Of a stretch of 64,000 nucleotides of DNA, positions 47,531 through 56,474 are shown piece after piece. Under the pieces are notes generated by a model. It was not told where the DNA came from and did no database searches. It saw only the letters and a list, made by a program, of their open reading frames with translations. The translations under genes and the position numbers were made by a program. Every line of letters begins with the position of its first letter. Position 1 is the stretch's first letter. The stretch covers positions 1 through 64,000 of the forward strand of contig DUQR01000025.1 in the NCBI GenBank assembly GCA_012837715.1, in the 5' to 3' direction. Source of the stretch: Bacillota bacterium (GTDB lineage Bacteria; Bacillota; UBA4882; UBA10575).

Positions 47531-47805
47531 GAATCCTCACCCACCACCAGTGCATCTATATAACGCTCGATCTCATCCCCATCCTGACCAATACCTTCCT
47601 CCGCCAGCTCTAAATTGAGGGGGCCCATCCTTTGGTAGCCAACAGCCATTTTCTCCCTCTGTTCAGCGCGTCTTTTTTCCTCCAGTAGATGCTGCATTGC
47701 CGCACGGATAAAAGCGCTACGGCTGCTATACTCTTGATCCGCTACCCGATCCACCTCTTCCAGCAGACTTTCAGGAAGAAGAACTACCACCCGACGGTTA
47801 ATCAC
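47527..47805 (-). CDS. Ribbon-helix-helix antitoxin (EndoAI-like)
   Basis: The 92-residue protein has an N-terminal ribbon-helix-helix DNA-binding domain: [39 protein letters not shown] charged C-terminal tail ([15 protein letters not shown]) would wrap the toxin. It should repress its own operon and neutralise the downstream MazF-type nuclease. Confidence 0.88.
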   Translation of the reverse strand: MINRRVVVLLPESLLEEVDRVADQEYSSRSAFIRAAMQHLLEEKRRAEQREKMAVGYQRMGPLNLELAEEGIGQDGDEIERYIDALVVGEDS

Positions 47806-47839
47806 TACTAAAGCACCCCCAGGCTATTCTCCCATAATA

Positions 47840-48019
47840 TTATATACTTTTCGCTCGATTCCAGTCCACTTTGGATCCTCTGGGCTTTTTACCCACGCAA
47901 AACTTGGGCCTGTCCTCTTTAACCTCGAAAGCTACTGCGAAGTATATTAAGTCTGCTGATTGGTCCGTCTGCTGCCACAAATGGGTTAAAGCGACATCAA
48001 TGCCGAATAATCCTTTCAT
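47840..48019 (-). CDS. Doubtful small ORF between antitoxin and thiN
   Basis: A 59-codon frame from MKGLFGIDVALTHLWQQTDQ to WNRAKSI; a longer frame overlaps thiN. The plus strand of the same stretch also has an open 62-codon frame. I recognise no domain and see no good ribosome site. It may be a remnant of a repeated sequence instead of a gene. Confidence 0.2.
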   Translation of the reverse strand: MKGLFGIDVALTHLWQQTDQSADLIYFAVAFEVKEDRPKFCVGKKPRGSKVDWNRAKSI

Positions 48020-48050
48020 TAGTATTTCGCGGGAAAAGGGCTGTTTCCTG

Positions 48051-48758
48051 CTATTCTGAACTTGGTAGTAACTGGAAGACACTATTTTGACCCTGCCACC
48101 CCTTAAGCCCCTCCACAATAACCAGCACCGAACCGGAAGCAAGGCTAACTTCGGCCGGTCCTCTTAAAAACTCATTATGGACCCCACGGGTTGAACCCAG
48201 AGCCAAGGTAGCCTGATTCAAAAGATATTTCGCATTACGGATGGTAACGCCATAGGCTGTGCCAACAAAGGGCAGTAACGAAAAATGGCCGCCGGGAAAG
48301 GGGAATATTCTTAGTCTCTCCTTTGCCGTCAACAATGTTACCGCCTGTTCTGCGCCAATTAACACCAACTCACAGCCTTGCGCTCGTCCCTTAGCTAATA
48401 AGGCTAGATTGGCTAAGGTATGGTCTAAGCGGCCCCCCAGCGCCCCAAAGACCAGTAATTCCTTATAGCCCGCGGCGAACAGCTGATCCAGACCAATTTC
48501 CAGATCGGTCCAGTCCTTTTCCGGTGGGTAGGATAATACTTTAACTCCTTTGGCCATTAACGCCTCTTTGTAAGCCGAGGGGAGCGAATCGAAATCCCCC
48601 AGTAAAACCTGGGGCTCATAACCCAGATCGACTAAAGGCTGACCGCCCCCGTCCACCGCCACCAGAAGATCGTTCCCCGCGGCTAACGCCGCCCGGAGCA
48701 ACAGCTCGTGCAAAGGGCCGCCCCCAACCAATATCGCCCGTTTACCCTTTCCTCCCAT
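48051..48758 (-). CDS. thiN: Thiamine pyrophosphokinase
   Basis: About 235 residues from MGGKGKRAILVGGGPLHELL. Diagnostic segments are LVAVDGGGQPLVDLGYEPQV, LLGDFDSLPSAYKEA (the Mg/ATP aspartates), PPEKDWTDLEIGLDQLFAAG and FGALGGRLDHTLANLALL. The C-terminal thiamine-binding part has GSTRGVHNEFLRGPAEVSL. It makes thiamine diphosphate from thiamine and ATP. The product is a little longer than Bacillus ThiN (214). Confidence 0.93.
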   Translation of the reverse strand: MGGKGKRAILVGGGPLHELLLRAALAAGNDLLVAVDGGGQPLVDLGYEPQVLLGDFDSLPSAYKEALMAKGVKVLSYPPEKDWTDLEIGLDQLFAAGYKELLVFGALGGRLDHTLANLALLAKGRAQGCELVLIGAEQAVTLLTAKERLRIFPFPGGHFSLLPFVGTAYGVTIRNAKYLLNQATLALGSTRGVHNEFLRGPAEVSLASGSVLVIVEGLKGWQGQNSVFQLLPSSE

Positions 48759-48831
48759 TTTACCACGGCTTTCCGCGGCAAAAACCAAAAGACACGACCA
48801 TAAAAGTCGTGCCTTGCCTTTGGTTTGCCAT

Positions 48832-49215
48832 TTAACGCTTGGAAAATTGGGGGGCTTTTCTCGCTTTTTTCAATCCGTATTTCCGCCGTTCCTTCACCCG
48901 GGGATCACGGGTCAAGAACCCGGCGCGTTTCAACGGTATTCTATATTCGGTATCAACTTTCAACAAAGCCCGGGCAATACCATGGCGTACAGCTCCGGCC
49001 TGTCCACTGATGCCGCCTCCGTGCACCGAGGCAATCACATCATATTTTCCGGCCGTCCCTGTCTGTTTCAATGGTTGTTGCACCAAGACTTCTAAGACCT
49101 TCCGTCCGAAATAACTACTGAGGTCCCTTTTATTGATTAGAATATTACCTTTCCCAGGAACCAACCATACTTTAGCAACGGCGGTTTTACGCCGGCCGGT
49201 ACCGTAGTATCTCAT
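48832..49215 (-). CDS. rpsI: 30S ribosomal protein S9
   Basis: 127 residues from [20 protein letters not shown]. The C-terminal [14 protein letters not shown] ends in the conserved SKR tail that reaches the P-site tRNA. It follows rplM in the usual pair. The longer frame (MPSAKKGEQ) is upstream sequence. Confidence 0.97.
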   Translation of the reverse strand: MRYYGTGRRKTAVAKVWLVPGKGNILINKRDLSSYFGRKVLEVLVQQPLKQTGTAGKYDVIASVHGGGISGQAGAVRHGIARALLKVDTEYRIPLKRAGFLTRDPRVKERRKYGLKKARKAPQFSKR

Positions 49216-49263
49216 TTGTTCCCCTTTTTTTGCACTAGGCAAGGTTCTTTACCTCCCTTCGAC

Positions 49264-49701
49264 TCAACCCTTAATCTCCAACGGCTCGGGTTTCTGAGCC
49301 GCATGGGGATGTTCCGGTCCACGATATACTTTTAACTTTTTAAGCTGCGCCCGTCCTAACCGGTTATGGGGAATCATCCCGTAAATGGCTTTTTTCACCA
49401 CGAACTCCGGTTTTTTGTTCATTAAATCCATATAGGACGTTACCTTCAACCCTCCCGGGTACATGGAATGGGAATAGTACTTCTTTTGCTGTAATTTGTT
49501 ACCGGTCAGAACGATCTGATCCGCATTAACGATAATCACGTGGTCGCCACAGTCAACATTGGGGGTGTAATCAGGCCGGTGTTTTCCCCGGAGAATCCCC
49601 GCAACTACACTGGCTAATCTTCCCAAGGTCTGACCTTTGGCATCAACCACGTACCATTTTCTTTCTCTCTGATCTGGTTTGGCCAGATAGGTTCGCAACA
49701 T
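49264..49701 (-). CDS. rplM: 50S ribosomal protein L13
   Basis: 145 residues from [20 protein letters not shown], with GGGAGG upstream. Conserved segments are [40 protein letters not shown] and [20 protein letters not shown]. It is the first gene of the rplM-rpsI pair. In many Firmicutes this pair follows truA directly; here the trp operon lies between them. Confidence 0.97.
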   Translation of the reverse strand: MLRTYLAKPDQRERKWYVVDAKGQTLGRLASVVAGILRGKHRPDYTPNVDCGDHVIIVNADQIVLTGNKLQQKKYYSHSMYPGGLKVTSYMDLMNKKPEFVVKKAIYGMIPHNRLGRAQLKKLKVYRGPEHPHAAQKPEPLEIKG

Positions 49702-49792
49702 CAAAACCTCCCTTACAACGAGGCGCTAATATCCCGTCGACTCGGGGCTCGTGAGTCTCAGGTAAGATTAACCTCAATTCATGAACTTCTTT

Positions 49793-49821
49793 ATTATACC
49801 AAGAAGATAGTCTACGGTCAA
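49793..49821 (-). promoter_or_regulatory. Sigma-A promoter of rplM-rpsI
   Basis: On the minus strand TTGACC (49821-49816), 17 bases, TATAAT (49798-49793). The roughly 85-nt leader down to rplM contains GACTCACGAGCCCCGAGTC, which can fold. It might be an L13-type autoregulatory leader, but I cannot confirm that. Confidence 0.8.
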
Positions 49822-49888
49822 GGGTGGGCCTTTAATAATTACTTTATTAATTGCTTTCCATAAAATGCTTCTCCCGTAACAAAAATGC

Positions 49889-49917
49889 TTGACAGTTAAT
49901 CCTATGATTACTATAAT
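49889..49917 (+). promoter_or_regulatory. Consensus sigma-A promoter of the mtrB-trp module
   Basis: TTGACA (49889-49894), exactly 17 bases, TATAAT (49912-49917): a perfect consensus promoter. Transcription would start near 49925, about 27 bases before mtrB. I see no second promoter between mtrB and trpE, so mtrB, the TRAP leader and trpEDCFBA may share one transcript. Confidence 0.88.
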
Positions 49918-49951
49918 AAGTAAAACCAAAATATTAATCAATGGTGAGAAG

Positions 49952-50194
49952 ATGGACCAAGTTGAGCAATTTGAATCGATTAGCGGAGACTACATAACGG
50001 TCCGTGCCTTAGAGGACGGCGTAACTATTATCGGCTTAACCCGTGGCCGGAACACCAAGTTTCATCACTCCGAAAAACTGGACCGGGGTGAAGTCATGAT
50101 CGTTCAGTTTACCCAACATACCGCCGCCATGAAAATTAGGGGGCGGGCAGAAATTTACACTAAACATGGGATCATTCTTACCAGTCAGGAATAG
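49952..50194 (+). CDS. mtrB: Tryptophan RNA-binding attenuation protein (TRAP)
   Basis: The 80-residue protein from MDQVEQFESISGDYITVRAL matches Bacillus TRAP closely, for example EDGVTIIGLTRGRNTKFHHS, EKLDRGEVMIVQFTQHTAAM and KIRGRAEIYTKHG. Residues that bind GAG bases (the KFHHSEK lysine and the KIRG region) and the tryptophan pocket (GLTRG, HTAA) are kept. TRAP is an 11-subunit ring that binds (G/U)AG-repeat RNA when loaded with tryptophan. The start at 49952 follows GGTGAG; an upstream in-frame TTG at 49889 lies in the promoter and is not a start. Its target leader begins only about 75 bases downstream. Confidence 0.96.
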   Translation: MDQVEQFESISGDYITVRALEDGVTIIGLTRGRNTKFHHSEKLDRGEVMIVQFTQHTAAMKIRGRAEIYTKHGIILTSQE

Positions 50195-50202
50195 AGCTTC
50201 GG

Positions 50203-50243
50203 TCGGGCTTCTTTGATGGTTACACCAGAAAGCGGAAGCCCGA
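50203..50243 (+). promoter_or_regulatory. 5' stem-loop ahead of the TRAP-binding site
   Basis: TCGGGCTTC and GAAGCCCGA form a perfect 9-bp stem with a 23-base loop. There is no T run after it, so it is unlikely to be a terminator. The Bacillus trp leader also has a stem-loop just 5' of its triplets. Confidence 0.7.
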
Positions 50244-50269
50244 TCCCGTTATATTTAACACCCCCAGAT

Positions 50270-50332
50270 TAGTTTAGGATTGCCGAGTTGAGATTAGTTT
50301 AGAAAAGTAGAGTTGAGTAGAGACGAGCTGAG
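50270..50332 (+). promoter_or_regulatory. TRAP-binding site: eleven (G/T)AG triplets
   Basis: Triplets start at 50270, 50275, 50285, 50290, 50295, 50300, 50310, 50315, 50320, 50325 and 50330. All are TAG or GAG and all are in one 5-base register; 50280 (TTG) and 50305 (AAG) are the only off-consensus slots. Eleven triplets equals the eleven subunits of TRAP. The last triplets abut the antiterminator, as in the known mechanism. Confidence 0.92.
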
Positions 50333-50336
50333 CAGT

Positions 50337-50397
50337 CATGGTTTTCTTTGTCTTTTTGTAAAAAAGACCATGCTCTTAGGAGTCATGGTCTTTTTTT
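50337..50397 (+). terminator. Attenuator of the trp operon: overlapping antiterminator and terminator
   Basis: The terminator pairs AAAAAGACCATG (50361-50372) with CATGGTCTTTTT (50384-50395), followed by T residues. The alternative antiterminator pairs CATGGTTTT (50337-50345) with the same AAAGACCATG strand, so the two are exclusive. The antiterminator can extend to the last GAG triplet (GAG 50330-50332 with CTC 50373-50375). TRAP bound upstream would favour the terminator when tryptophan is plentiful. Confidence 0.9.
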
Positions 50398-50424
50398 ATC
50401 TTCTGCGCTGAAGGAGGAGTCGAG

Positions 50425-51966
50425 ATGAGTACAGATCAGTTTCTGGCGACGAATAAAAAGTCCTTACCGGCAACAGTCACGCCCGGATTAGAACGGTACC
50501 GGCAATTAGCAGACGCCGGCTACCGCTATATTCCCATCTGTTCTGAACAACTTAATGATACGGAAACCCCGGTCACGCTCTTTGCCAAGTTAACCGAAGA
50601 TGAAGGCCGTTTTTTACTGGAAAGTGTCGAACAGGGCAAACAAGTTGGCCGCTACTCTTTTATCGGCTGGAAACCGTTGCTGACCTTTAAAGCAACGGGT
50701 AATCAACTTTCCGTCATTGAACAAAAGGGTTCATCGACGATTAACGGTGAGCCACTGACCGGGATCGAAAAAACACTAAACGCTTTACGGGTCTCCCCTT
50801 TACCGGATTTCACCCCTTTTTATGGCGGCGCCGTCGGCTATATTGGTTACGACTACGTCCGCCATATCCAAAAATTACCGGCAAAAAACCCCTCTTTAAT
50901 CGGCTTACCCGAGCTTATTATGGTCGTTCCCACCTGTTTAATCCGGTTTGACCATGTCTCCCACAAAATAACCACCATTGTCTTGAGTCGGGTCGATCGG
51001 GGAGATATCGAGGGCTCTTATGAAAAAACCCTCCGGGAATTGGCCCGGATCAACAGAGGCTTTACGCGAAAACTTCGGTTGGGACCAATTCCCAATGCAG
51101 AAACTACGGGGAAGAGACCTCTTCAGTCTACCTCCCTCTTGCCATCCCAATTTGCGGATGGTGTTGCGCGGATCAAAGAATCCATCAAACGCGGCGAAGT
51201 TAGTCAAGTAGTCCTCTCTCAAAGGATTAGCCAAGAGTATGCAGGAGATCCCTTCTTCTTCTACCGGGTGCTACGGACGGTAAATCCTTCCCCCTACCTA
51301 TATTATCTCGATTTTGGCGACCATCAACTGGCCGGTTCTTCCCCAGAGATGATGGTCCGTTTAGAGGATGGTCGCGTTACTTTAAAACCCATCGCCGGCA
51401 CGCGACGGCGGGGGAGTTCGGCCTCTGAGGATCAACGGCTTTGCCAGGAACTATTGGCCGATGAGAAAGAACGCAGCGAGCATATGATCCTTGTCGATCT
51501 AGGTCGCAATGAACTGAACCAGGTTTGCCGGTCAGAAAGCATCCGGGTGACAGATTTAATGACGGTTGAGTTTTACTCCCATGTTATGCATATTGTCTCT
51601 ACGCTTCAGGGCGAATTGCTTCCTGCTTATTCCGGCTTTGACTTACTCCGGGCCGTCTTCCCGGCAGGAACCCTTTCCGGGGCTCCCAAGCGGCGGGCGA
51701 TGGAGATGATCGAACTGCTGGAACCAACCAGACGGGAGTTTTACGGCGGTTGCGTCGGTTACCTTGGTTTTAATGGTAATCTAGATACCTGTATTACCAT
51801 CCGGACGGTATTGTTCCAAAAGCGAAAAGCCCACTTCCAAGTAGGAGCAGGGATTGTCGCTGGTTCGGACCCGGAGAAAGAGTACGAAGAAACCCTGAAT
51901 AAGGCGGCGGCCATCTTAACCGCCTTAGCCCGAACCGGTACCGAAGGGAGGTGGAATCGACCCTAG
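50425..51966 (+). CDS. trpE: Anthranilate synthase component I
   Basis: 513 residues behind GGAGGAG. The tryptophan feedback motif LLESVEQGKQVGRYSF is at residues 64-79. The chorismate-binding domain shows GRVTLKPIAGTRRRG, DLGRNELNQVCR, FPAGTLSGAPKRRAMEMIEL, YGGCVGYLGF and VGAGIVAGSDPEKEYEET. It makes anthranilate from chorismate with ammonia supplied by a TrpG/PabA glutaminase. No trpG is present in the operon, and TrpE is not fused to one. Confidence 0.97.
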   Translation: MSTDQFLATNKKSLPATVTPGLERYRQLADAGYRYIPICSEQLNDTETPVTLFAKLTEDEGRFLLESVEQGKQVGRYSFIGWKPLLTFKATGNQLSVIEQKGSSTINGEPLTGIEKTLNALRVSPLPDFTPFYGGAVGYIGYDYVRHIQKLPAKNPSLIGLPELIMVVPTCLIRFDHVSHKITTIVLSRVDRGDIEGSYEKTLRELARINRGFTRKLRLGPIPNAETTGKRPLQSTSLLPSQFADGVARIKESIKRGEVSQVVLSQRISQEYAGDPFFFYRVLRTVNPSPYLYYLDFGDHQLAGSSPEMMVRLEDGRVTLKPIAGTRRRGSSASEDQRLCQELLADEKERSEHMILVDLGRNELNQVCRSESIRVTDLMTVEFYSHVMHIVSTLQGELLPAYSGFDLLRAVFPAGTLSGAPKRRAMEMIELLEPTRREFYGGCVGYLGFNGNLDTCITIRTVLFQKRKAHFQVGAGIVAGSDPEKEYEETLNKAAAILTALARTGTEGRWNRP

Positions 51967-51973
51967 AAATTCG

Positions 51974-52043
51974 CGTCATGCGGAGAATGTCATCGGCCCC
52001 GGCTGGATAAATGCGGGCAAGGTAATCATTTCTCCGCATGACG
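51974..52043. repeat. Dispersed intergenic repeat, copy B, between trpE and trpD
   Basis: A 14-bp perfect inverted repeat, CGTCATGCGGAGAA/TTCTCCGCATGACG, encloses a 42-base core. In reverse complement the core reads GATTACCTTGCCCGC, then ATTTATCCAGCCGGGGCC. This is the best-preserved copy of the family. In the trp mRNA it would form a strong hairpin right after the trpE stop. Confidence 0.75.
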
Positions 52044-52094
52044 AGCGACAAGGAGCAAGTGACGGAAGGTCCATTTGGAACGGAGAAGAGAGGA

Positions 52095-53123
52095 GTGGAG
52101 AAGAGATTGATTAAGAAGAGCTTAGCTAAGTTAGCCCAAGGCGAAGACCTCGAAGAAAACGAAATGATCGCGACCACCAACGCGATCATGGAAGGCCGGA
52201 CTTCACCAGCCCAGATCGGCAGCTTTTTAACGGCCTTACGCCTCAAAGGTGAAACCGTTGAAGAGATCACCGGCGCCGCCCGGGTTATGCGGGAAAAAGC
52301 AATTAAGATCAATTTTCAGGCCCCAACCGTCATTGATACCTGCGGAACCGGTGGGGACGGAGCCCGGACCTTTAATATCTCAACCACCACCGCTTTTATT
52401 GTGGCGGCGGCCGGTATTCCCGTCGCGAAACACGGTAACCGGGCGATCTCCAGTCGCTGTGGGAGCGCCGATGTGCTTGAGGCCCTCGGGATCAAAGTTG
52501 ATCTGCCCCCGGAGAAAGTGGAAGCATGTTTAAAAGAAACCGGAATCGGGTTTTTGTTTGCTCCCCTTTTTCACCAGGCAATGCAGTATGCCGCCGGCCC
52601 CCGCAAGGAATTGGGGTTCCGAACGGTCTTCAACTTATTAGGGCCGTTGACCAATCCCGCCAACGCCAATTGTCAATTGGTCGGAGTTTTCCAGCCCCAC
52701 CTGACCGATCTTGTTGCCCGGGTGCTAGACCGCCTTGGCATCGAACGGGCGGTTGTGGTTCACGGCGGGGACGGCCTGGACGAATTGTCGCTCGATGGTG
52801 AGAATCAAGCCAGTATCTTGAAGCACGGCCGCATCACCAGCCTACGCTTCCGGGCGGTCGACTTAGGCCTGAACGCCGCCCCGAAAACAGCCTTGAGCGG
52901 CGGGGGACCAAAACAGAATGCCCAGATCACCCTTGAAATCCTTCAAGGTGAAGATCAAGGTCCTAAACTCGCCGTTGTCTTGCTCAATGCGGCGGCCGCC
53001 TTATTGGCTGCTGATGTTGTCACCGATTTAAAAGAAGGGATTGCTTTCGCCCGCCAACTGGTCCGGGAAGGGAAAGCCTATGCCAAATTGGAAGAGTTAC
53101 GCCAGGTCGTGGGGGGAACATGA
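52095..53123 (+). CDS. trpD: Anthranilate phosphoribosyltransferase
   Basis: Homology starts at LIKKSLAKLAQGEDLEENEM, so the GTG at 52095 (AGAGGAG upstream) or the TTG at 52107 is the likely start. An ATG at 52038 is in frame but lies inside repeat B and adds non-homologous residues. PRPP and anthranilate sites are visible in DTCGTGGDGARTFNISTTTA, KHGNRAISSRCGSADVLEAL and VVHGGDGLDELSLDG. It joins anthranilate to PRPP. The stop overlaps the trpC start. Confidence 0.95.
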   Translation: MEKRLIKKSLAKLAQGEDLEENEMIATTNAIMEGRTSPAQIGSFLTALRLKGETVEEITGAARVMREKAIKINFQAPTVIDTCGTGGDGARTFNISTTTAFIVAAAGIPVAKHGNRAISSRCGSADVLEALGIKVDLPPEKVEACLKETGIGFLFAPLFHQAMQYAAGPRKELGFRTVFNLLGPLTNPANANCQLVGVFQPHLTDLVARVLDRLGIERAVVVHGGDGLDELSLDGENQASILKHGRITSLRFRAVDLGLNAAPKTALSGGGPKQNAQITLEILQGEDQGPKLAVVLLNAAAALLAADVVTDLKEGIAFARQLVREGKAYAKLEELRQVVGGT

Positions 53124-53908
53124 TGGATTGGGAAAAGATTCTACAGGTCAAATTCAACGAAGTAAGGAGCAAAAAGGCGCAAACCCCCCTTGGCGAATTG
53201 GAGAAAAGGTTGAAAGACGCCCCCGCCACCAGGCCTTTCCGTCAAAGGTTGACCGGTGGGCCAATTAGGCTGATTGCCGAGATCAAGCAGGCTTCTCCCA
53301 CCAAAGGCTTGCTTTGCTCCAATTTTCAGCCGTTAAGCTTAGCACGGATTTATGAATCTTCTGGCGCGGCCGCCATTTCCGTCTTAACCGACCAAGAGTT
53401 CTTTCAGGGGTCCCTCGCCCATTTGGAAATGGTCAAAATGGAGACCACAAAACTTCCGATCCTGCGGAAAGATTTTATCATCGATCCTTATCAAATCTTG
53501 GAAGCGCGGGTCTACGGCGCCGATGCCATCCTCTTGATTGTCGCCGCCCTCACCGGACAGAAGCTGGCCAGCTATCTGCAAATAGCAAAAAGCTTGGGGC
53601 TGGAAGCATTGGTCGAGATTCATACTCGGTCCGAATTAGCCCTTGCCTTGGAGGCGGGAGCCGAATTAATCGGCATCAACAACCGGGATTTAAAGAGCTT
53701 CGCCGTTGATCTGGAGACCACCTTTCGTTTACTGGAAGCAATCCCCAAAGACAAGGTGGTGGTCGCAGAGAGTGGCATTAATAAGCGGTCCGATCTGATG
53801 CGCTTAGCCCAAGCAGGAGTGAACGCGGCCCTTGTCGGGGAAGCGCTGGTCACCGCAGCTGATCCAGGCACCAAAATACGGGAATTATGCGGAGATGATT
53901 CCGGTTAA
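53120..53908 (+). CDS. trpC: Indole-3-glycerol phosphate synthase
   Basis: The 262-residue TIM barrel has AEIKQASPTKGLL with the conserved Glu-Ile-Lys, AISVLTDQEFFQGSLAHLEM, LRKDFIIDPYQILEARVYGA, LIGINNRDLKSFAVDLETT and VVAESGINKRSDLMRLAQAG. It converts CdRP to indole-3-glycerol phosphate. It overlaps trpD by four bases and trpF by 14. Confidence 0.97.
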   Translation: MMDWEKILQVKFNEVRSKKAQTPLGELEKRLKDAPATRPFRQRLTGGPIRLIAEIKQASPTKGLLCSNFQPLSLARIYESSGAAAISVLTDQEFFQGSLAHLEMVKMETTKLPILRKDFIIDPYQILEARVYGADAILLIVAALTGQKLASYLQIAKSLGLEALVEIHTRSELALALEAGAELIGINNRDLKSFAVDLETTFRLLEAIPKDKVVVAESGINKRSDLMRLAQAGVNAALVGEALVTAADPGTKIRELCGDDSG

Positions 53909-54527
53909 GATTTGTGGGATTACCCGCTTGAAAGATGCTTTCGCCTGCCAAAAGATGGGGGTCTCAGCCCTGGGGTTTGTTTTTGCCCCTTCGCAACGGC
54001 AAGTCACCGTCGAACAGGTTTACCAGATAACGAACCGTCTTTCCCCTTTCCTCATCAAAGTCGGGGTCTTTGTCGATGAAGATCCCCTGTACATTCGGGA
54101 GACGATGAAGGATTGCCGTCTTGATTTGGCTCAGTTACACGGAAATGAAACGCCCGATGACTGTGAGGCTTTAGCCGGCCGGGTGATCAAGGCCTTCCGT
54201 GTCGGCCGGGACCAACCTAACCCTATTTGGAAAAGAGCCCCTTTGCGAGGAATCTTAATTGACGCTTTTTCGACAAGTGCCTTCGGTGGAACCGGTCAAG
54301 TCTTTGACTGGAATTTGGCTACCGCTTACCGGAAACTGGGTTTTCCGCTGCTTTTAGCCGGAGGTTTAAATCCGGATAATGTTCTCGCCGCTCTGCGGAG
54401 GGTCCGCCCGGACGGCATTGATTTGTCCAGCGGCGTAGAACTACGTCCGGGGATTAAAGATCAGGAAAAACTTGCAAAGCTAATGGCAATAATGAGAGGA
54501 GGTGTCTCCAATCGTACCCTTAGATGA
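53895..54527 (+). CDS. trpF: Phosphoribosylanthranilate isomerase
   Basis: 210 residues from [20 protein letters not shown], with the catalytic Cys in [52 protein letters not shown] (the catalytic Asp) and [16 protein letters not shown] complete the pattern. It starts inside trpC and ends inside trpB, so translation is coupled. Confidence 0.97.
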   Translation: MIPVKICGITRLKDAFACQKMGVSALGFVFAPSQRQVTVEQVYQITNRLSPFLIKVGVFVDEDPLYIRETMKDCRLDLAQLHGNETPDDCEALAGRVIKAFRVGRDQPNPIWKRAPLRGILIDAFSTSAFGGTGQVFDWNLATAYRKLGFPLLLAGGLNPDNVLAALRRVRPDGIDLSSGVELRPGIKDQEKLAKLMAIMRGGVSNRTLR

Positions 54528-55698
54528 ATGGTATTTTGGCGCCTATGGCGGGCGGTATGTGCCGGAAACCCTCATGACCGCTTTGGATGAGTTGACCGAT
54601 GCTTACCGGACATATGCCCCCACCCGGGAATTCCAGGCCGAGTTGGATCAGCTTTATCGGTTCTATGCCGGACGGCCTACCCCCTTGTATTACGCCGATC
54701 GTTTCAGCCGTGCGCTGGGCAAGGGCAGAATTTATTTTAAACGAGAAGATCTCAACCATACGGGCGCCCATAAGATCAATAATGCCTTAGGCCAAATTTT
54801 GCTGGCCAAACGGATGGGGAAACGCCGGATCATCGCCGAGACCGGCGCCGGCCAACATGGGGTCGCCACCGCGACGGTCGCCGCTAAGTTTGGTTTGGAA
54901 TGCGTGGTTTATATGGGGGAGGTCGATATGGCCCGACAAGCCTTGAACGTCTTTCGGATGAAACTTTTAGGCGCCCAGGTGCGGCCGGTAACCTCCGGAA
55001 GTAGGACTTTGAAAGACGCGACCAATGAGGCCATCCGCGACTGGGTGACCAATGTGGATGATACCTATTATCTTATCGGTTCCGTGGTCGGCCCCCATCC
55101 TTATCCGGAGATCGTCCGGGATTTCCAAGCCGTGATCGGTCGGGAGACCAGACTCCAATTACTGACACTTACGGGCCGCCTCCCCGATTACGTAGTGGCC
55201 TGTGTTGGCGGCGGCAGTAATGCGCTGGGGATCTTTACCGCTTTTCTCCCTGATCCCGGGGTCAAATTAATCGGGGTGGAGGCTGCGGGTAAAGGCTTGG
55301 ATACGGAGGAACACGCCGCCTCCTTGAAAAAAGGAGCACCGGGGGTGCTGCACGGCGCAAAAAGCTATTTACTTTCCGACCCGGACGGTCAAATCCGGGA
55401 GGCTTACTCCATCTCCGCCGGGCTGGATTACCCGGGAGTTGGCCCGGAGCACAGTTATCTAAAAGACAGGGGACGGGTAGAATACCGGGCGATCACTGAC
55501 TGGGAGGCGCTAGAGGCCTTTACCTCTTTGACCCGAACCGAAGGAATTATCCCGGCATTGGAGAGCGCCCATGCGGTCGCCGAAGGAATGAAACTCGGCC
55601 GTCAGCTCGAACAGGATGAGATCATGGTCATCAACCTCTCCGGCCGGGGCGATAAGGATATTCCGACGGTAGCTCAGCTGATGGAGGTGAATTTATGA
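54502..55698 (+). CDS. trpB: Tryptophan synthase beta chain
   Basis: 398 residues from a GTG behind AGAGGAGGTG. The PLP lysine is in [20 protein letters not shown], the phosphate loop is [15 protein letters not shown], and [20 protein letters not shown] is conserved. This is the standard TrpB1 type that pairs with TrpA. It condenses indole with serine. Confidence 0.97.
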   Translation: MSPIVPLDEWYFGAYGGRYVPETLMTALDELTDAYRTYAPTREFQAELDQLYRFYAGRPTPLYYADRFSRALGKGRIYFKREDLNHTGAHKINNALGQILLAKRMGKRRIIAETGAGQHGVATATVAAKFGLECVVYMGEVDMARQALNVFRMKLLGAQVRPVTSGSRTLKDATNEAIRDWVTNVDDTYYLIGSVVGPHPYPEIVRDFQAVIGRETRLQLLTLTGRLPDYVVACVGGGSNALGIFTAFLPDPGVKLIGVEAAGKGLDTEEHAASLKKGAPGVLHGAKSYLLSDPDGQIREAYSISAGLDYPGVGPEHSYLKDRGRVEYRAITDWEALEAFTSLTRTEGIIPALESAHAVAEGMKLGRQLEQDEIMVINLSGRGDKDIPTVAQLMEVNL

Positions 55699-56474
55699 AC
55701 CGGGTGGCATTACGTTTTCAAGAATTACAGAAGACCGGTCGCAAAGCTTTTATCCCTTATATTATGGGAGGTGATCCGGATCTCCCAAGTTTACCGGGGA
55801 TTCTGGAGACCTTGGTCGTCTGTGGCGCCGATCTGATCGAAATCGGGGTTCCCTTTTCGGACCCCTTGGCCGACGGACCCCTAATCCAGGCGGCCGGAAT
55901 GAGGGCTCTGCAGAATGGATCCACCTTGACGAAACTCTTGGCCACCATTGAACCAGTGGCTACTTCGCTTCCCGTTCCGCTGGTCTTCATGGTCTATTAT
56001 AACCAGATTGTCCGGCGGGGTTTAAGGCGCTTCATGGAAGAAGTCAAGGCGGCCGGTGGCGCCGGGTTAATCATCCCCGATTTACCGCCGGAAGCCGCGG
56101 TGGAGTTAAGAGGTTTAGCCGCCGAATTAGACCTGAGTCTAAATTTCTTAGTTGCCCCCACCAGCCCCGAGGAAAGGATCCTGTTGGCCGTCACAGCAAG
56201 CACCGGCTTCTTATATACGGTTTCCGTCAAAGGGGTGACCGGAGTCCGCCGCGGACTACCGCCTGAATTACCCGATTTTATCCAACAGGTTAAAGCGTTA
56301 AGTTCCCGCCCGGTAGCAGTAGGCTTTGGGATCGCCCACCCGGAGCAGGCCACGATCATCTCCCGTCTGGCTGACGGGGTTATTATCGGCAGCGCTATTG
56401 TTCAGGCGATCGGGGAGGATCCGGGACTGAAGAGAATGACCGCCCTCGTTAAACAATTACGTGCCGCCATTTAA
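55695..56474 (+). CDS. trpA: Tryptophan synthase alpha chain
   Basis: The 259-residue TIM barrel carries the catalytic Glu in [20 protein letters not shown], the Asp in [34 protein letters not shown] and [20 protein letters not shown]. It splits indole-3-glycerol phosphate. It overlaps trpB by four bases and is the last trp gene. The 71-bp gap to the convergent truA shows only a weak hairpin. Confidence 0.97.
   Translation: MNRVALRFQELQKTGRKAFIPYIMGGDPDLPSLPGILETLVVCGADLIEIGVPFSDPLADGPLIQAAGMRALQNGSTLTKLLATIEPVATSLPVPLVFMVYYNQIVRRGLRRFMEEVKAAGGAGLIIPDLPPEAAVELRGLAAELDLSLNFLVAPTSPEERILLAVTASTGFLYTVSVKGVTGVRRGLPPELPDFIQQVKALSSRPVAVGFGIAHPEQATIISRLADGVIIGSAIVQAIGEDPGLKRMTALVKQLRAAI

Noticed and set aside
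48832-49242. Longer start for rpsI (MPSAKKGEQ)
   Set aside because: S9 homology begins at [13 protein letters not shown]; the extra residues are leader sequence.
52038-52094. ATG at 52038 as the trpD start
   Set aside because: It lies inside an inverted repeat, has no ribosome site, and adds about 19 residues with no TrpD similarity.
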